A stretch of DNA of 64,000 bases from Oscillospiraceae bacterium (GTDB lineage Bacteria > Bacillota > Clostridia > Oscillospirales > Acutalibacteraceae): assembly GCA_015066205.1 (NCBI GenBank), contig SVOV01000009.1:1-64000 (forward strand), written 5' to 3'. Positions 43,473 through 52,413 of the stretch are shown piece after piece. Numbering within the stretch: position 1 is the stretch's first letter; each line of letters starts with the position of its first letter. A program made the position numbers and the translations under genes. The notes below the pieces were generated by a model that did no database searches, was not told the DNA's origin, and saw only the letters and a list, made by a program, of their open reading frames with translations.

Positions 43473-45209
43473 ATGACATTTGAAATTGTAAAAAATGAAT
43501 TTATTAAGGACGGGAAGCCGGTAAAGCTTATTTCCGGTGCGGTGCATTATTTCAGAAATATGCCCGATACCTGGGAGGATATTTTCAGAAAGCTTCTTGC
43601 TATGGGCTGTAACTGTGTTGAGACCTACTGTGCGTGGAATATGCACGAGAAAAAGCAGGGGGAATTTGATTTTACGGGGATTCTTGATATAGCGCAGTTT
43701 ATAAAGACAGCGGGAGAGCTCGGCCTTATGGCTATAGTCCGCCCCGGTCCTTATATCTGCTCTGAATGGGAATTCGGAGGTCTTCCCTGGTGGATTCAGA
43801 CGGATGATGATATGGAGATCCGCTGTATGAATGAAAAATACATAGCCTGCTTTGACCGTTATCTCGACCGTCTTTGCGATGAAATAAGACCGCTTCTTTG
43901 TACAAACGGCGGCAATATAATAATGGTTCAGTGTGAAAATGAGTACGGCTACTACGGTGACGATAAGGAATATCTCTCTTATCTTAAAGAAGGCTTTATA
44001 AGAAGAGGAATCGATGTTCCGCTGTTTACCTCCGACGGAACAAGTGAAAGCGATATTCTTGACGGCTGTATTGACGGCTGTCTTGCGACTCTTAATTTCG
44101 GTTCCCGTGTTGAAGAAAATTTCAGAGCTCACGATAAGATTTTCCCTGATAGTCCCAAAATGTGTATGGAAATGTGGAACGGCTGGTTTGATGCATGGGG
44201 AGATGATAAGCACCACACAACCGTTGCCGAGGATTATGCCAAGGTAGTTGACGATATGCTCTCCCGCGGACATCTCAATATGTATATGTTTATCGGCGGT
44301 ACAAATTTCGGCTTTACCTCGGGGGCTAACCACTATGAAAAATTCCTTCCCGATGTTACAAGCTATGATTATGATGCCTGTCTTTCCGAATGCGGTGATG
44401 TCACCCCGAAATATATGGCTGTAAGAGAGGTCATAAAGAAATATATTGACCATCCTCTTCCCGAGATACCCGCAGATCGCGAGAAAAAAGCCTACGGCAA
44501 GGTGGAGCTTACCGAAAAAACAGGCTTCTTCAGTTCTTTGGAGCGCCTTTCCTCTCCCGTTCATTCCGATGTCCCGAAATGTATGGAAAAATACGGCTTC
44601 GGCTTCGGCTATATTGCCTATAAGACAACTCTTCGCCGTGATTATGATAATGTTAAGCTCAGCTTTGAAACTCTCGGAGACAGAGCGCAGATATATATCA
44701 ATGACAGACTTATTGATATTCTCTATATAAATGATTTCCTTGAAACTGAATTTTCCGCAAAGGCGGGGGATACCCTTACCGTTCTCTGCGAGAATATGGG
44801 CAGAACAAATTTCGGCCCCAAGATGATGAGAAAAAAGGGAATTGCGGGCAGATGTCTTATTGATGACAGGATTCATTTCCATTGGGATGTTTATCCGCTT
44901 CCTATGGATGACCTCGGAAAGCTTGATTTTTCTGACAGTGAATTCAATGAAAGATCTGCCTTTTACAGAGGTTATCTTGATGTTGACGAGTGTAAGGATA
45001 CCTTCCTGAAGCTTGATAATTTTACCAAGGGCTTTGTTACCGTAAACGGCTTTAATCTTGGAAGATACTGGGAAATAGGACCGCAGAAAACTCTCTATGT
45101 CCCCGCATCCGTATTGAAGCAGGGCAGAAATGAGATAATAGTTTTTGAATCTGACGGAATCAAGGGTGAACAGGAAATAGAATTCCTTGATAAGCCCATT
45201 CTCGGATAA
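43473..45209 (+). CDS. GH35 beta-galactosidase
   Basis: Retaining beta-galactosidase of family GH35, 578 residues from ATG 43473. The catalytic acid/base is Glu157 in VQCENEYGYYG and the nucleophile is Glu233 in MCMEMWNGWFDAWG. The barrel opens with LISGAVHYFRNMP and ETYCAWNMHE, and C-terminal jelly-roll domains end with GFNLGRYWEIGPQKTLYVP. No signal peptide is present, so the enzyme is cytoplasmic and acts on imported galactosides. The frame extends 26 codons upstream, but that part overlaps the promoter and AAGGGGAG lies just before this ATG. Confidence 0.94.
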   Translation: MTFEIVKNEFIKDGKPVKLISGAVHYFRNMPDTWEDIFRKLLAMGCNCVETYCAWNMHEKKQGEFDFTGILDIAQFIKTAGELGLMAIVRPGPYICSEWEFGGLPWWIQTDDDMEIRCMNEKYIACFDRYLDRLCDEIRPLLCTNGGNIIMVQCENEYGYYGDDKEYLSYLKEGFIRRGIDVPLFTSDGTSESDILDGCIDGCLATLNFGSRVEENFRAHDKIFPDSPKMCMEMWNGWFDAWGDDKHHTTVAEDYAKVVDDMLSRGHLNMYMFIGGTNFGFTSGANHYEKFLPDVTSYDYDACLSECGDVTPKYMAVREVIKKYIDHPLPEIPADREKKAYGKVELTEKTGFFSSLERLSSPVHSDVPKCMEKYGFGFGYIAYKTTLRRDYDNVKLSFETLGDRAQIYINDRLIDILYINDFLETEFSAKAGDTLTVLCENMGRTNFGPKMMRKKGIAGRCLIDDRIHFHWDVYPLPMDDLGKLDFSDSEFNERSAFYRGYLDVDECKDTFLKLDNFTKGFVTVNGFNLGRYWEIGPQKTLYVPASVLKQGRNEIIVFESDGIKGEQEIEFLDKPILG

Positions 45210-45213
45210 AATA

Positions 45214-45254
45214 AAGGCATTATGCATTTTTATATGCATAATGCCCTTGTTTTA
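45214..45254 (+). terminator. terminator of the GH35 gene
   Basis: GGCATTATGCAT (45216-45227) pairs with ATGCATAATGCC (45234-45245), followed by CTTGTTTT. Confidence 0.88.
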
Positions 45255-45266
45255 TCCTTTAGTGTC

Positions 45267-45295
45267 TTGCAATTAAGAGAATATATATGTATAAT
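45267..45295 (+). promoter_or_regulatory. promoter of the YfcC-type transporter gene
   Basis: TTGCAA (45267-45272), 17-bp spacer, TATAAT (45290-45295). Confidence 0.8.
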
Positions 45296-45324
45296 TATTC
45301 TATATATTTCAGAGGAGAGCTAAT

Positions 45325-46806
45325 ATGAGCGAGATAGAAAAGAAGAAATCCGACGGGCTTCATATTGATAAAAAGACTATAATCAGTATAACTGCAATTC
45401 TGCTTGCGGTCTATATCTTTGCTGGTGTGCTGACACAGATACTGCCGAGAGGTGAGTATAATACCTTTATCGATGAAGATACGGGTAAGGCCTCCATAAC
45501 AACGGAGAGCACATACAGTCCTCTCGAGGATTATACTATGCCTTTGTGGAAAATTGCCGCCGCTCCCGTGATGGTCTTTATAGATGAGGGAACAAGAGAT
45601 ACGGGAATGACAGGTATTCTCATAATTGCATTTATTGTGCTTATGGGCGGAACTTTTCTTCTTTTGGACAGGTGCGGGGTGCTGAAATACCTCGTCGCTG
45701 TTGTTATAAAGAAATTTTCCGACAGAAAATATCTTCTTATGGCGGTGCTGATATTCTTCTGTATGGCTCTCGCATCAACAGCGGGAATACTTGAGGAAAG
45801 CGTGACCCTTGTGCCCTTTGCCGTGGCAATTTCTCTGGCTCTCGGCTGGGACTCAATGGTAGGGCTGGGAATGAGTCTTATTTCCGTAGCCTTCGGCTTT
45901 ACTGCCGCAACCTTTAATCCCTTTAATGTTATGACCGTGCAGAAGCTTGCGGGGGATGTTGAGATATTTTCGGGGCTGTGGCTTCGTCTTATTGTTTTTG
46001 CTCTTGTTTTTATCGGACTTTATGCGTTTTTATTCCTTTATGCAAAAAGAATTGAAAAGAATCCCGAAAAGAGCCTTTCTTATGAAAGCGACAAGAGCTT
46101 AAGAGAAAAATATACGGTTTCGGATGTTGATGCCGTATTCAATGATAAAACCACATCAAAGGCGGGAAAAGCCTTCTGTATATGTCTGCTTTTTGCTCTT
46201 ATCTGCATAATCACGGACTTTCTTACAGGTGCCGGCGGTGTTGTTTCAATGGGCGGAATTGCCGTGTTCTTTGTTGCGGGCGGAATTGCTGCCGCTATCA
46301 TAAAGGGACTTCGCGGAAAAGAGCTTCTTTTCGGTTTTACTGAGGGAATCAAGACCGTCGCTCCCGCAATTCCTCTTATTCTTATAGTAATTTCCGTAGC
46401 ATATATTCTCAATACGGGAAAAATTATGCACACGATTCTTTACTACATACATTCTCTTATTGAGGGAATGGATCCCTTTGCCGCAATTCTTCTTATTTTC
46501 CTCTTTATTGCGCTTCTTGAATTCTTTATAGGCTCGGGAACTGCAAAGGCTTTTCTTGTAATGCCCCTTGTGCTGCCTCTTGCACATCTTATCGGAATCA
46601 GCTCAAACAGTGTTGTGCTTTCCTTCTGTCTTGCTGACGGATTTACAAATCTTCTTTATCCCACAAGCGGAATTATGATAATTGCAATAGGACTTGTCGG
46701 TGTTTCATATACGAAATGGCTTAAATTCTCCTGGCCCCTTTTCGTAATTGAAGGCATAATTTCCGTTGCTGTTATGCTTTTCGCTGTAATGATAGGCTAT
46801 AATTAA
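45325..46806 (+). CDS. YfcC-family membrane transporter
   Basis: A 493-residue protein with about 12 membrane helices. Features of the YfcC/ArcD-like ion transporter superfamily are the first helix followed by LTQILPRGEYNTFIDEDTG, the GILEESVTLVPFAVAIS loop, GFTAATFNPFNVMTVQKLAG and, near the end, IGSGTAKAFLVMPLVLPLAH with FLYPTSG-type LLYPTSGIMI. Members are annotated as amino-acid or C4-dicarboxylate carriers; substrate here is unknown. A GAGGAG site lies before the ATG. Single-gene unit with its own promoter and terminator. Confidence 0.87.
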   Translation: MSEIEKKKSDGLHIDKKTIISITAILLAVYIFAGVLTQILPRGEYNTFIDEDTGKASITTESTYSPLEDYTMPLWKIAAAPVMVFIDEGTRDTGMTGILIIAFIVLMGGTFLLLDRCGVLKYLVAVVIKKFSDRKYLLMAVLIFFCMALASTAGILEESVTLVPFAVAISLALGWDSMVGLGMSLISVAFGFTAATFNPFNVMTVQKLAGDVEIFSGLWLRLIVFALVFIGLYAFLFLYAKRIEKNPEKSLSYESDKSLREKYTVSDVDAVFNDKTTSKAGKAFCICLLFALICIITDFLTGAGGVVSMGGIAVFFVAGGIAAAIIKGLRGKELLFGFTEGIKTVAPAIPLILIVISVAYILNTGKIMHTILYYIHSLIEGMDPFAAILLIFLFIALLEFFIGSGTAKAFLVMPLVLPLAHLIGISSNSVVLSFCLADGFTNLLYPTSGIMIIAIGLVGVSYTKWLKFSWPLFVIEGIISVAVMLFAVMIGYN

Positions 46807-46811
46807 ATTAA

Positions 46812-46845
46812 TGAGAGCCGTAGCTTAATTGCGGCTCTCTTTTTC
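46812..46845 (+). terminator. terminator of the YfcC-type gene
   Basis: AGAGCCG (46814-46820) pairs with CGGCTCT (46832-46838), then TCTTTTTC. Confidence 0.87.
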
Positions 46846-46874
46846 TTGACTTAATGTTAAGCTTTTGTTATTAT
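46846..46874 (+). promoter_or_regulatory. promoter of the second YdjC-type gene
   Basis: TTGACT (46846-46851), 17-bp spacer, TATTAT (46869-46874), directly after the preceding terminator. Confidence 0.75.
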
Positions 46875-46910
46875 TAAAATGATAACTCTTTAAGAGAAGG
46901 AGATTAATAA

Positions 46911-47789
46911 ATGGCTAAAAAGTTTCTTATAATCAATGCCGATGACTTCGGACTCTGCCACAGTGCAAATGAAGCTGTTATGGATCTGTTTTTGTCGGGC
47001 AGTATTTTTTCTTCAACAATTATGACTCCCTGTCCCGGTGCAGATGAAGCAATTCAGTTTTCCATCGATCATCCTGAATTTGCCATAGGTGTTCATCTTA
47101 CCCATACAAACGAGTGGCAGGAGAATTTCCCCTGGGGTGCTATGACAGGTCTTCCCTCGCTCCAGAATGAGCACGGCAGAATGTGGCCCGAAAGTGAGGA
47201 TTTTGAAGCTCACTGCGATTATGATGAGGCAGTCAAAGAAACTGTCGCACAGATCGAATACTGCGAAAACAAGGGTATGAAGCCCTCTCATGTTGACAGC
47301 CATATGGGTGCTCTTTACGGAATGAACGGCAAGCTTCTTATGCTTCCGAAAACTCTTGCTGTCTGCGGTAAAAAAGGCTACCCCTTCAGAATGTTCTCAA
47401 AGCCTCTTAAGGAGCAGTGTCCCGAGGGCACTCCTGTATGGCTTTTCTCTGTTGCAAGTATTCTTTCGGGAATGTTCGGTAAGAGCAATAATGTTCCTAT
47501 GCCCGATTATCTTATATTCCCCGAGAATATCGAAACGGGAAAGACCTATGAAGAATTCAAATATAACTTTATCGAATATCTTATAAAGATTCCCGACGGA
47601 ATCTGCGAAACCTATGTTCATCCCGCAATGCCCACGGATGAAATGAAATCAATTACAGGTACTTGGCAGAGAAGATACTGGGAATACCTTGTTATGAAGG
47701 ATCCCGAGACCCATGCTGCATTTAAGACTCACGGTATTAAGCTCATCAGCTACAGAGAACTTGCTGAAATGAGAAAGAATAAAAAATAA
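46911..47789 (+). CDS. YdjC/ChbG-family carbohydrate deacetylase, second copy
   Basis: A 292-residue paralogue of the gene at 23873. Motifs: INADDFGLCHSANEAV, HLTHTNEWQ, PSHVDSHMGALYG, ETYVHPAMPTDEM and GTWQRRYWEYLV. It is longer than its paralogue in the loop before LFSVASILSGMFGK. An AGAAGGAG site precedes the ATG. It is followed after 14 bp by a GH16 gene, so the two probably act on one glycan; deacetylation of amino sugars is the family role, substrate unknown. Confidence 0.9.
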   Translation: MAKKFLIINADDFGLCHSANEAVMDLFLSGSIFSSTIMTPCPGADEAIQFSIDHPEFAIGVHLTHTNEWQENFPWGAMTGLPSLQNEHGRMWPESEDFEAHCDYDEAVKETVAQIEYCENKGMKPSHVDSHMGALYGMNGKLLMLPKTLAVCGKKGYPFRMFSKPLKEQCPEGTPVWLFSVASILSGMFGKSNNVPMPDYLIFPENIETGKTYEEFKYNFIEYLIKIPDGICETYVHPAMPTDEMKSITGTWQRRYWEYLVMKDPETHAAFKTHGIKLISYRELAEMRKNKK

Positions 47790-47803
47790 AAGGAGAAAGC
47801 ACA

Positions 47804-48721
47804 ATGGTTGAATTGATTTCGCGTACCCTCGGACTTGTTTTCAGAGAGCAGTGGGCTCTTCAGAACTTCTTTGACGGACTTATGGATCTTTTCCGCGGAG
47901 GCGGTGCAAGAGGAATTGCGGCTACCTTTGTTATGATGATGCAGATGTTCAATATGCTTGTAACAGGCGAGGCTGTTGATGCCTGGGGACCTGAACTTGA
48001 CCTTACAGGCTATGAAATTGTTTTTGAGGATGAATTTGAAGGCGACAGCCTTAATATGGATTTATGGCAAACCCGCAGTGAAGGCCCCTCAAGAAGCGGT
48101 ATAGGTTCTCTTGAACAGATAAGTGTTTCCGACGGCGCTCTTAAGATCACAGGTGAATACCGTGAAGAAGGTCCTTACGGTGCCGGCTGGTATGCAGGCG
48201 GTATAGGTCTTAAGGAGTGGTATACAAGAGGCTATTTTGAAATAAAAATGATATGTGCTCCCTCTAAGGCTTTCTGGTCAGCCTTCTGGCTTCAGGGAAA
48301 CGGCTCATATAAACCCGAAACATCAAAGGGCGGTATAGGTGCGGTTGAAATTGATGTCTGCGAAGCCTTCTACGGAAGACCCGGACAGGATAATGCCTAT
48401 ACTCCCGCAATGCACCTTTCGGGACTTAACGGCTCCACAGAGGATACGATTTATTCAAGAAATCTCGGCTCTTTCAGAGGTAACAATATTTACAGCGAAT
48501 ATAATACCTACGGAATGATGTGGACAGAAGAAGAATACATCTTCTATGTAAACGGAGTTGAAACGGTAAGAACCGATTTCGGTGACGGTATCTGTGAAAA
48601 TCCCGAAGAGGTTATTATTTCACTTGAGATTCCTCACGCTGTAAATCTTGAAGGTGTAAGCAAGGATGAAGTCGTCGATATGTATGTTGACTATGTAAGG
48701 ATCTATCAGCTCGCAGAATAA
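47804..48721 (+). CDS. GH16-family glycosidase
   Basis: A 305-residue protein with a GH16 jelly roll. Catalytic motif E-I-D-x-x-E is present as EIDVCE: nucleophile Glu182 and acid/base Glu187. The domain starts YEIVFEDEFEGDSLNMDLW and has GYFEIKMICAPSKAFWSAFW. GH16 enzymes cut beta-1,3/1,4-glucans or galactans. The first 65 residues are unusual: no standard signal peptide but an amphipathic Phe-rich stretch (NFFDGLMDLFRGGG) and then a hydrophobic segment. Whether it is secreted or peripheral on the membrane is not clear. AAAGGAG precedes the ATG; it is in an operon with the deacetylase. Confidence 0.87.
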   Translation: MVELISRTLGLVFREQWALQNFFDGLMDLFRGGGARGIAATFVMMMQMFNMLVTGEAVDAWGPELDLTGYEIVFEDEFEGDSLNMDLWQTRSEGPSRSGIGSLEQISVSDGALKITGEYREEGPYGAGWYAGGIGLKEWYTRGYFEIKMICAPSKAFWSAFWLQGNGSYKPETSKGGIGAVEIDVCEAFYGRPGQDNAYTPAMHLSGLNGSTEDTIYSRNLGSFRGNNIYSEYNTYGMMWTEEEYIFYVNGVETVRTDFGDGICENPEEVIISLEIPHAVNLEGVSKDEVVDMYVDYVRIYQLAE

Positions 48722-48732
48722 TACAATAATAC

Positions 48733-48766
48733 ACAAAAAAATCCCCCGCTCAGTGAGCGGGGGATA
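48733..48766 (-). terminator. terminator of the TRAP transporter operon
   Basis: Perfect 11-bp stem ATCCCCCGCTC/GAGCGGGGGAT with a 3-base loop (48741-48765) and seven T on the minus strand. It may also stop the rightward GH16 unit, though no T-run follows on that side. Confidence 0.88.
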
Positions 48767-48790
48767 ATTCTGTTGATCGATGAATGAGAA

Positions 48791-50953
48791 TCAGGAAGCC
48801 TTTTCCTCGAGCTTCATTTCGGGGGGATGGTGTTTTTCTTTTCTCTCTGAAAGCTTTTGAATTACGATTACAAGTGCAACTAATGCTACGCCTACAATGT
48901 CTGTAATTGTTTCAGGAACTATAAGCATAAGTCCGCCTGCAAGAGTGAGAATTCTCTGCCACCAGGGAAGCTTTAAGAACATATGGCCTTCCATACCTGC
49001 CGAGACCGCATAAATGCCGATAAATGAGGTTATTATGATTGAAATAATATCAAAGACGCCCGCATCAATAAAGAGCATTTTGGGGTTATATGCGAACATA
49101 TAAGGAATGATGAATGCCGCAATGGCAAGTCTTGTCGCCGTAACGCCTGTTTTAAGGGGATTCGATTTTGCGATAGCTGAACCCGCATATGCAGCAAGAG
49201 CAACGGGAGGAGTGATATCTGCAACGATTCCGAAATAGAAAACAAACATATGAGCAGCGAGAGCGGGAATGCCCATCTTGATAAGAATGGGAGCCGTGAT
49301 TGTTGCCATGATAACATAGTTTGCTGTTGTGGGAACGCCCATTCCGAGAACAATACAGCATACCATTGTAAGGAAGAGTGCCAAGAACATACTGTTCTGT
49401 GCAACGGGAACAAGAGTATTGAGGAGAAGCTGACCGAGAGCGGTCATTGTAACAACACCTGAGATAAGTCCTGCCATACCGCAGGCAACTGCAACACCTA
49501 TTGTATTCTTTGCACCGTTATGAAGAGAATCAATAATAACAGCGGGGCTCAGTGTAGAGTCCTTCTTTGTTATGAATGAAAGTGCAAAGCAGCTTACCAT
49601 ACCTGTAAAAACAGCCTTTGTCATCATAGATGTTCCGAAGGGAAGCCATAATGCAAGTGTGATAACAACGGGAACAAAGGAGAGAAGAATTCTTCCGATG
49701 TCCTTACCGCTTGCCTGTCTTTTGATGAGCTTTATTATGAGCTCCTTGGGGAAAAGGCTTACGATGAGGGAAGCAAGTATTGCAAAGCAAGCGGAAACAC
49801 CTGCACTGAAGTAGTTCATGCATATAACAAGAATAACTATAGGCAGAAGGAGATAGCCGTTGCCTAAAACAAGCTTGAAGAAATTGGGAATTGCATCCTT
49901 GGGAAGTCCCTTGAGTCCCAGCTTCTTTGCTTCAAAGTGGATCATAAGGAAGATTCCCGTGAAATAAAGAGCAGCGGGGAGAATTGCGGTTACTGCAATT
50001 GTAGCATAGGGAACACCGGTGATCTCAGCCATAAGGAAGGCTGCTGCACCCATGATAGGAGGCATTATCTGTCCGCCGGTCGATGCGGCTGCTTCAACTG
50101 CGGCTGCAAAGTGAGGCTTATAGCCTGTCCTTTTCATAAGAGGAATGGTAATTGAACCGCTTCCTACGGTGTTTGCAACAGATGAGCCTGAATACATACC
50201 CTCAAGTGCACTTGAAATAACAGCAACCTTTGCGGGACCGCCGACTGAACCGCCGGCAATGGAGTTTGCAAGGTCAACAAAGAATGTTCCGATGCCTGTT
50301 TTTTCAAGAAGAGCGCCGAGAATAATAAAGAGAACTATAAAGGTTGTGCATACATAAACGGGAGTTGAGAAAAGTCCGTTTGCAACATCATAAAAAAGAC
50401 CGTAGGCGAGGTTTCTCAATGCCTTGTCAGGGTTTTCCGTAAATGCCTTTATTGCCGCATATACTATGAATGCGCCCGCAACAAAGATAATAGGAAGACC
50501 TACTGCTCGCCGAACAAGCTCTACAAGAAGAATTATTGCAATAAATGCAATTGCTATCTGAAGAGTTCCGATTCTTCTTGACATCATTACGATGTCTTCC
50601 TGCATTATTGTGTAATAGAGGAAAGCTGCCGCACCCGCAAGTCCGAGGAAGATGTCATAAAAAGGAACATAGTTGATCTTTTTAGTCTGAGCCTTATAAG
50701 CAGGGAAAATAAGATAACCCATAAAAAGAATAAATGCCATAAAGGTTGTAAGCTTTGTATACTTTGTGGCATTCGGAAAAAGCAGCGCCATTGATATCAT
50801 ATAAACGCTGAAGGAACAAAGAAGCCCTGTGATAACATGCTTTCTCCAGCCTGTGAAGATTCGCGTATTGCTTTCACGGTCAAATTCCTGCATTATCTTG
50901 TCGGAATCAACAACTTCTTCATTAATGTTGATACTTGCAGTATTGTCGTTCAC
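48791..50953 (-). CDS. TRAP transporter, fused 4TM/12TM permease
   Basis: A 720-residue membrane protein joining the small and large TRAP permease subunits, as in TAXI-type systems. Many helices are visible; landmarks of the large subunit are GGPAKVAVISSALEGMYSGSS, GGQIMPPIMGAAAFLMAE, GMGVPTTANYVIMATITAP and GIVADITPPVALAAYAGSAI. The transport is secondary, driven by an ion gradient, and the solute is delivered by the binding protein encoded at 51049. The start is a GTG at 50953 behind AAAGGGGA. A weak hairpin lies between the two genes. Confidence 0.93.
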   Translation of the reverse strand: MNDNTASININEEVVDSDKIMQEFDRESNTRIFTGWRKHVITGLLCSFSVYMISMALLFPNATKYTKLTTFMAFILFMGYLIFPAYKAQTKKINYVPFYDIFLGLAGAAAFLYYTIMQEDIVMMSRRIGTLQIAIAFIAIILLVELVRRAVGLPIIFVAGAFIVYAAIKAFTENPDKALRNLAYGLFYDVANGLFSTPVYVCTTFIVLFIILGALLEKTGIGTFFVDLANSIAGGSVGGPAKVAVISSALEGMYSGSSVANTVGSGSITIPLMKRTGYKPHFAAAVEAAASTGGQIMPPIMGAAAFLMAEITGVPYATIAVTAILPAALYFTGIFLMIHFEAKKLGLKGLPKDAIPNFFKLVLGNGYLLLPIVILVICMNYFSAGVSACFAILASLIVSLFPKELIIKLIKRQASGKDIGRILLSFVPVVITLALWLPFGTSMMTKAVFTGMVSCFALSFITKKDSTLSPAVIIDSLHNGAKNTIGVAVACGMAGLISGVVTMTALGQLLLNTLVPVAQNSMFLALFLTMVCCIVLGMGVPTTANYVIMATITAPILIKMGIPALAAHMFVFYFGIVADITPPVALAAYAGSAIAKSNPLKTGVTATRLAIAAFIIPYMFAYNPKMLFIDAGVFDIISIIITSFIGIYAVSAGMEGHMFLKLPWWQRILTLAGGLMLIVPETITDIVGVALVALVIVIQKLSERKEKHHPPEMKLEEKAS

Positions 50954-50987
50954 TGTTTTTTCCCCTTTCTTTGTGTATTTTATGTTA

Positions 50988-51020
50988 AAAGAATGTGCCG
51001 CAATTAAAAAACTGCGGCAC
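50988..51020 (-). terminator. weak intercistronic hairpin in the TRAP operon
   Basis: GTGCCGCA (50995-51002) pairs with TGCGGCAC (51013-51020) but only ATTCTTTT follows on the minus strand. It may allow more binding protein than permease to be made. Confidence 0.55.
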
Positions 51021-51048
51021 GGATATCAGAGATCAATATCTTGTGGAA

Positions 51049-52179
51049 TCAAGCAGCTGTTGTTTCTTCAAGAACTGTTGTTTCTTCAGCAGCTTCTGTT
51101 GTTTCGTCAGCTGCTGCTGTTGTATCCTCAACAGCCTCTGTTGTTTCTTCAACGGGAGCTTCAACGATACCTTTTTCTACATAATACTTAAGTGCACCGG
51201 GATGAAGGGGTACATCGCCGATACCGTTAACTGTTGTGTTGATATCCATCTGAGCAGCCTTAGCGTGGCAGGTAGCTACATCAGCATCTTCCCAGAGGTT
51301 CTTTGTGATCTCATAAACCTGATCTTCGCTCATTTCGTTTGTTACAACATAAGTTGCCATGATAGCAACAGTGTTAACAGTTTCTGTGATGAAGCCGTAG
51401 TCTGCGCTTGTCATTTCATACTTTGTGTAGAAGGGGAAGTCGTTCATAAGCTTTGCGATAACATCTTCGCCGAGGTCAACAGCAACAACATTTGTTGATG
51501 TTGCAAGCTCAGTGATAGCAGTTGTGGGAGTGCCTGCTGTGATGAAAGCAGCGTCGATAGCGCCGTCCTTAAGCTGAGTAGCACTGTCACCGAAGGATGC
51601 GAATGTTGCATTGATGTCCTTTTCGTAGTCAATGCCTGCAGCAGCAAGGATCTGAGTTGCGTTGTAGAAAACGCCTGAACCTGCATCGCCGATAGCTACA
51701 TTCTTGCCCTTAAGGTCAGCAACTGTCTTGATTCCTGATGCTTCTGTAGCGATAAGCTGGCAAACTTCGGGATAGATACAAGCAACAGCAGAGAAAGTCT
51801 TGATGGGAGCAGCGAAACCGTTTGTTCCGTTGTAAGCATAGTTCATAACGTCGTTCTGAACTGTAGCCATGTGATAGTCGCCGTCATCAATGCCTTCGAT
51901 GTTAGCCTGAGAACCGCCTGTGGATACAACCTCAAAGCCGTAGCCGTCAACAGTGATAGCCTGTGTTGAAGCACCTGCAAATGCATAGTAAGTACCGGTT
52001 GTTCCGCCTGTACCGACTTTGATTGTTTCGAAAGTCTTGTCGCCGTAAACTACATCTACGGGAGCAGCAGTTGTCTCTTCACCGCCGAGGGTTGTTTCTG
52101 TTGTGTCATTATCGCCGCAAGCAGCAAAGCAGCAAACACAGAGAGTGAGTGTGAGAAGAATTGCAATTAATTTCTTCAT
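51049..52179 (-). CDS. TAXI-family TRAP solute-binding lipoprotein
   Basis: A 376-residue extracytoplasmic binding protein. The signal peptide ends in a lipobox-like CCFAAC with the lipidated Cys near residue 21. The binding domain has the TAXI signs VGTGGTTGTYYAFAGAST and FEVVSTGGSQANIEGIDDGD. The ends are unusual: a Thr/Glu-rich linker after the Cys (about 25-40) and a tail of about 37 residues made almost wholly of E, T, A and D (for example EETTEAVEDTTAAADETTEA). The tail is not part of the family and may be a spacer or surface extension. An AGAGGTAAAG site precedes the ATG. Substrates of TAXI proteins include glutamate and other organic acids. Confidence 0.92.
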   Translation of the reverse strand: MKKLIAILLTLTLCVCCFAACGDNDTTETTLGGEETTAAPVDVVYGDKTFETIKVGTGGTTGTYYAFAGASTQAITVDGYGFEVVSTGGSQANIEGIDDGDYHMATVQNDVMNYAYNGTNGFAAPIKTFSAVACIYPEVCQLIATEASGIKTVADLKGKNVAIGDAGSGVFYNATQILAAAGIDYEKDINATFASFGDSATQLKDGAIDAAFITAGTPTTAITELATSTNVVAVDLGEDVIAKLMNDFPFYTKYEMTSADYGFITETVNTVAIMATYVVTNEMSEDQVYEITKNLWEDADVATCHAKAAQMDINTTVNGIGDVPLHPGALKYYVEKGIVEAPVEETTEAVEDTTAAADETTEAAEETTVLEETTAA

Positions 52180-52352
52180 TTTCTTTACCTCTTTCTTATT
52201 TTTTTACTAAAATATTAGTCCCGTACATAATACCATAACAGCAACATTGTAGCAAATACAAATAATTGTATAGCTCCTATAAATAAAATTTATAGTAAAC
52301 AGAAAGTTATAATTTTTTTCACATAACAGTTTATCTGTGTTTTATTAACCTC

Positions 52353-52381
52353 TTGTTTTTTTTTGCTTGAACCTTTATAAT
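52353..52381 (+). promoter_or_regulatory. promoter of the LysR gene
   Basis: TTGTTT (52353-52358), 17-bp spacer, TATAAT (52376-52381). The remaining gap to the divergent TRAP operon (52180-52350) is AT-rich; no clear operator could be picked out. Confidence 0.65.
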
Positions 52382-52413
52382 AAAGTCAGCTATACGGAAA
52401 TGAGGTGCAGCGT

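Noticed and set aside
43431-45239. Open frame of 602 codons on the minus strand opposite the GH35 gene
   Set aside because: The plus strand encodes a complete GH35 enzyme with both catalytic Glu; the antisense frame is a by-product of its codon use.
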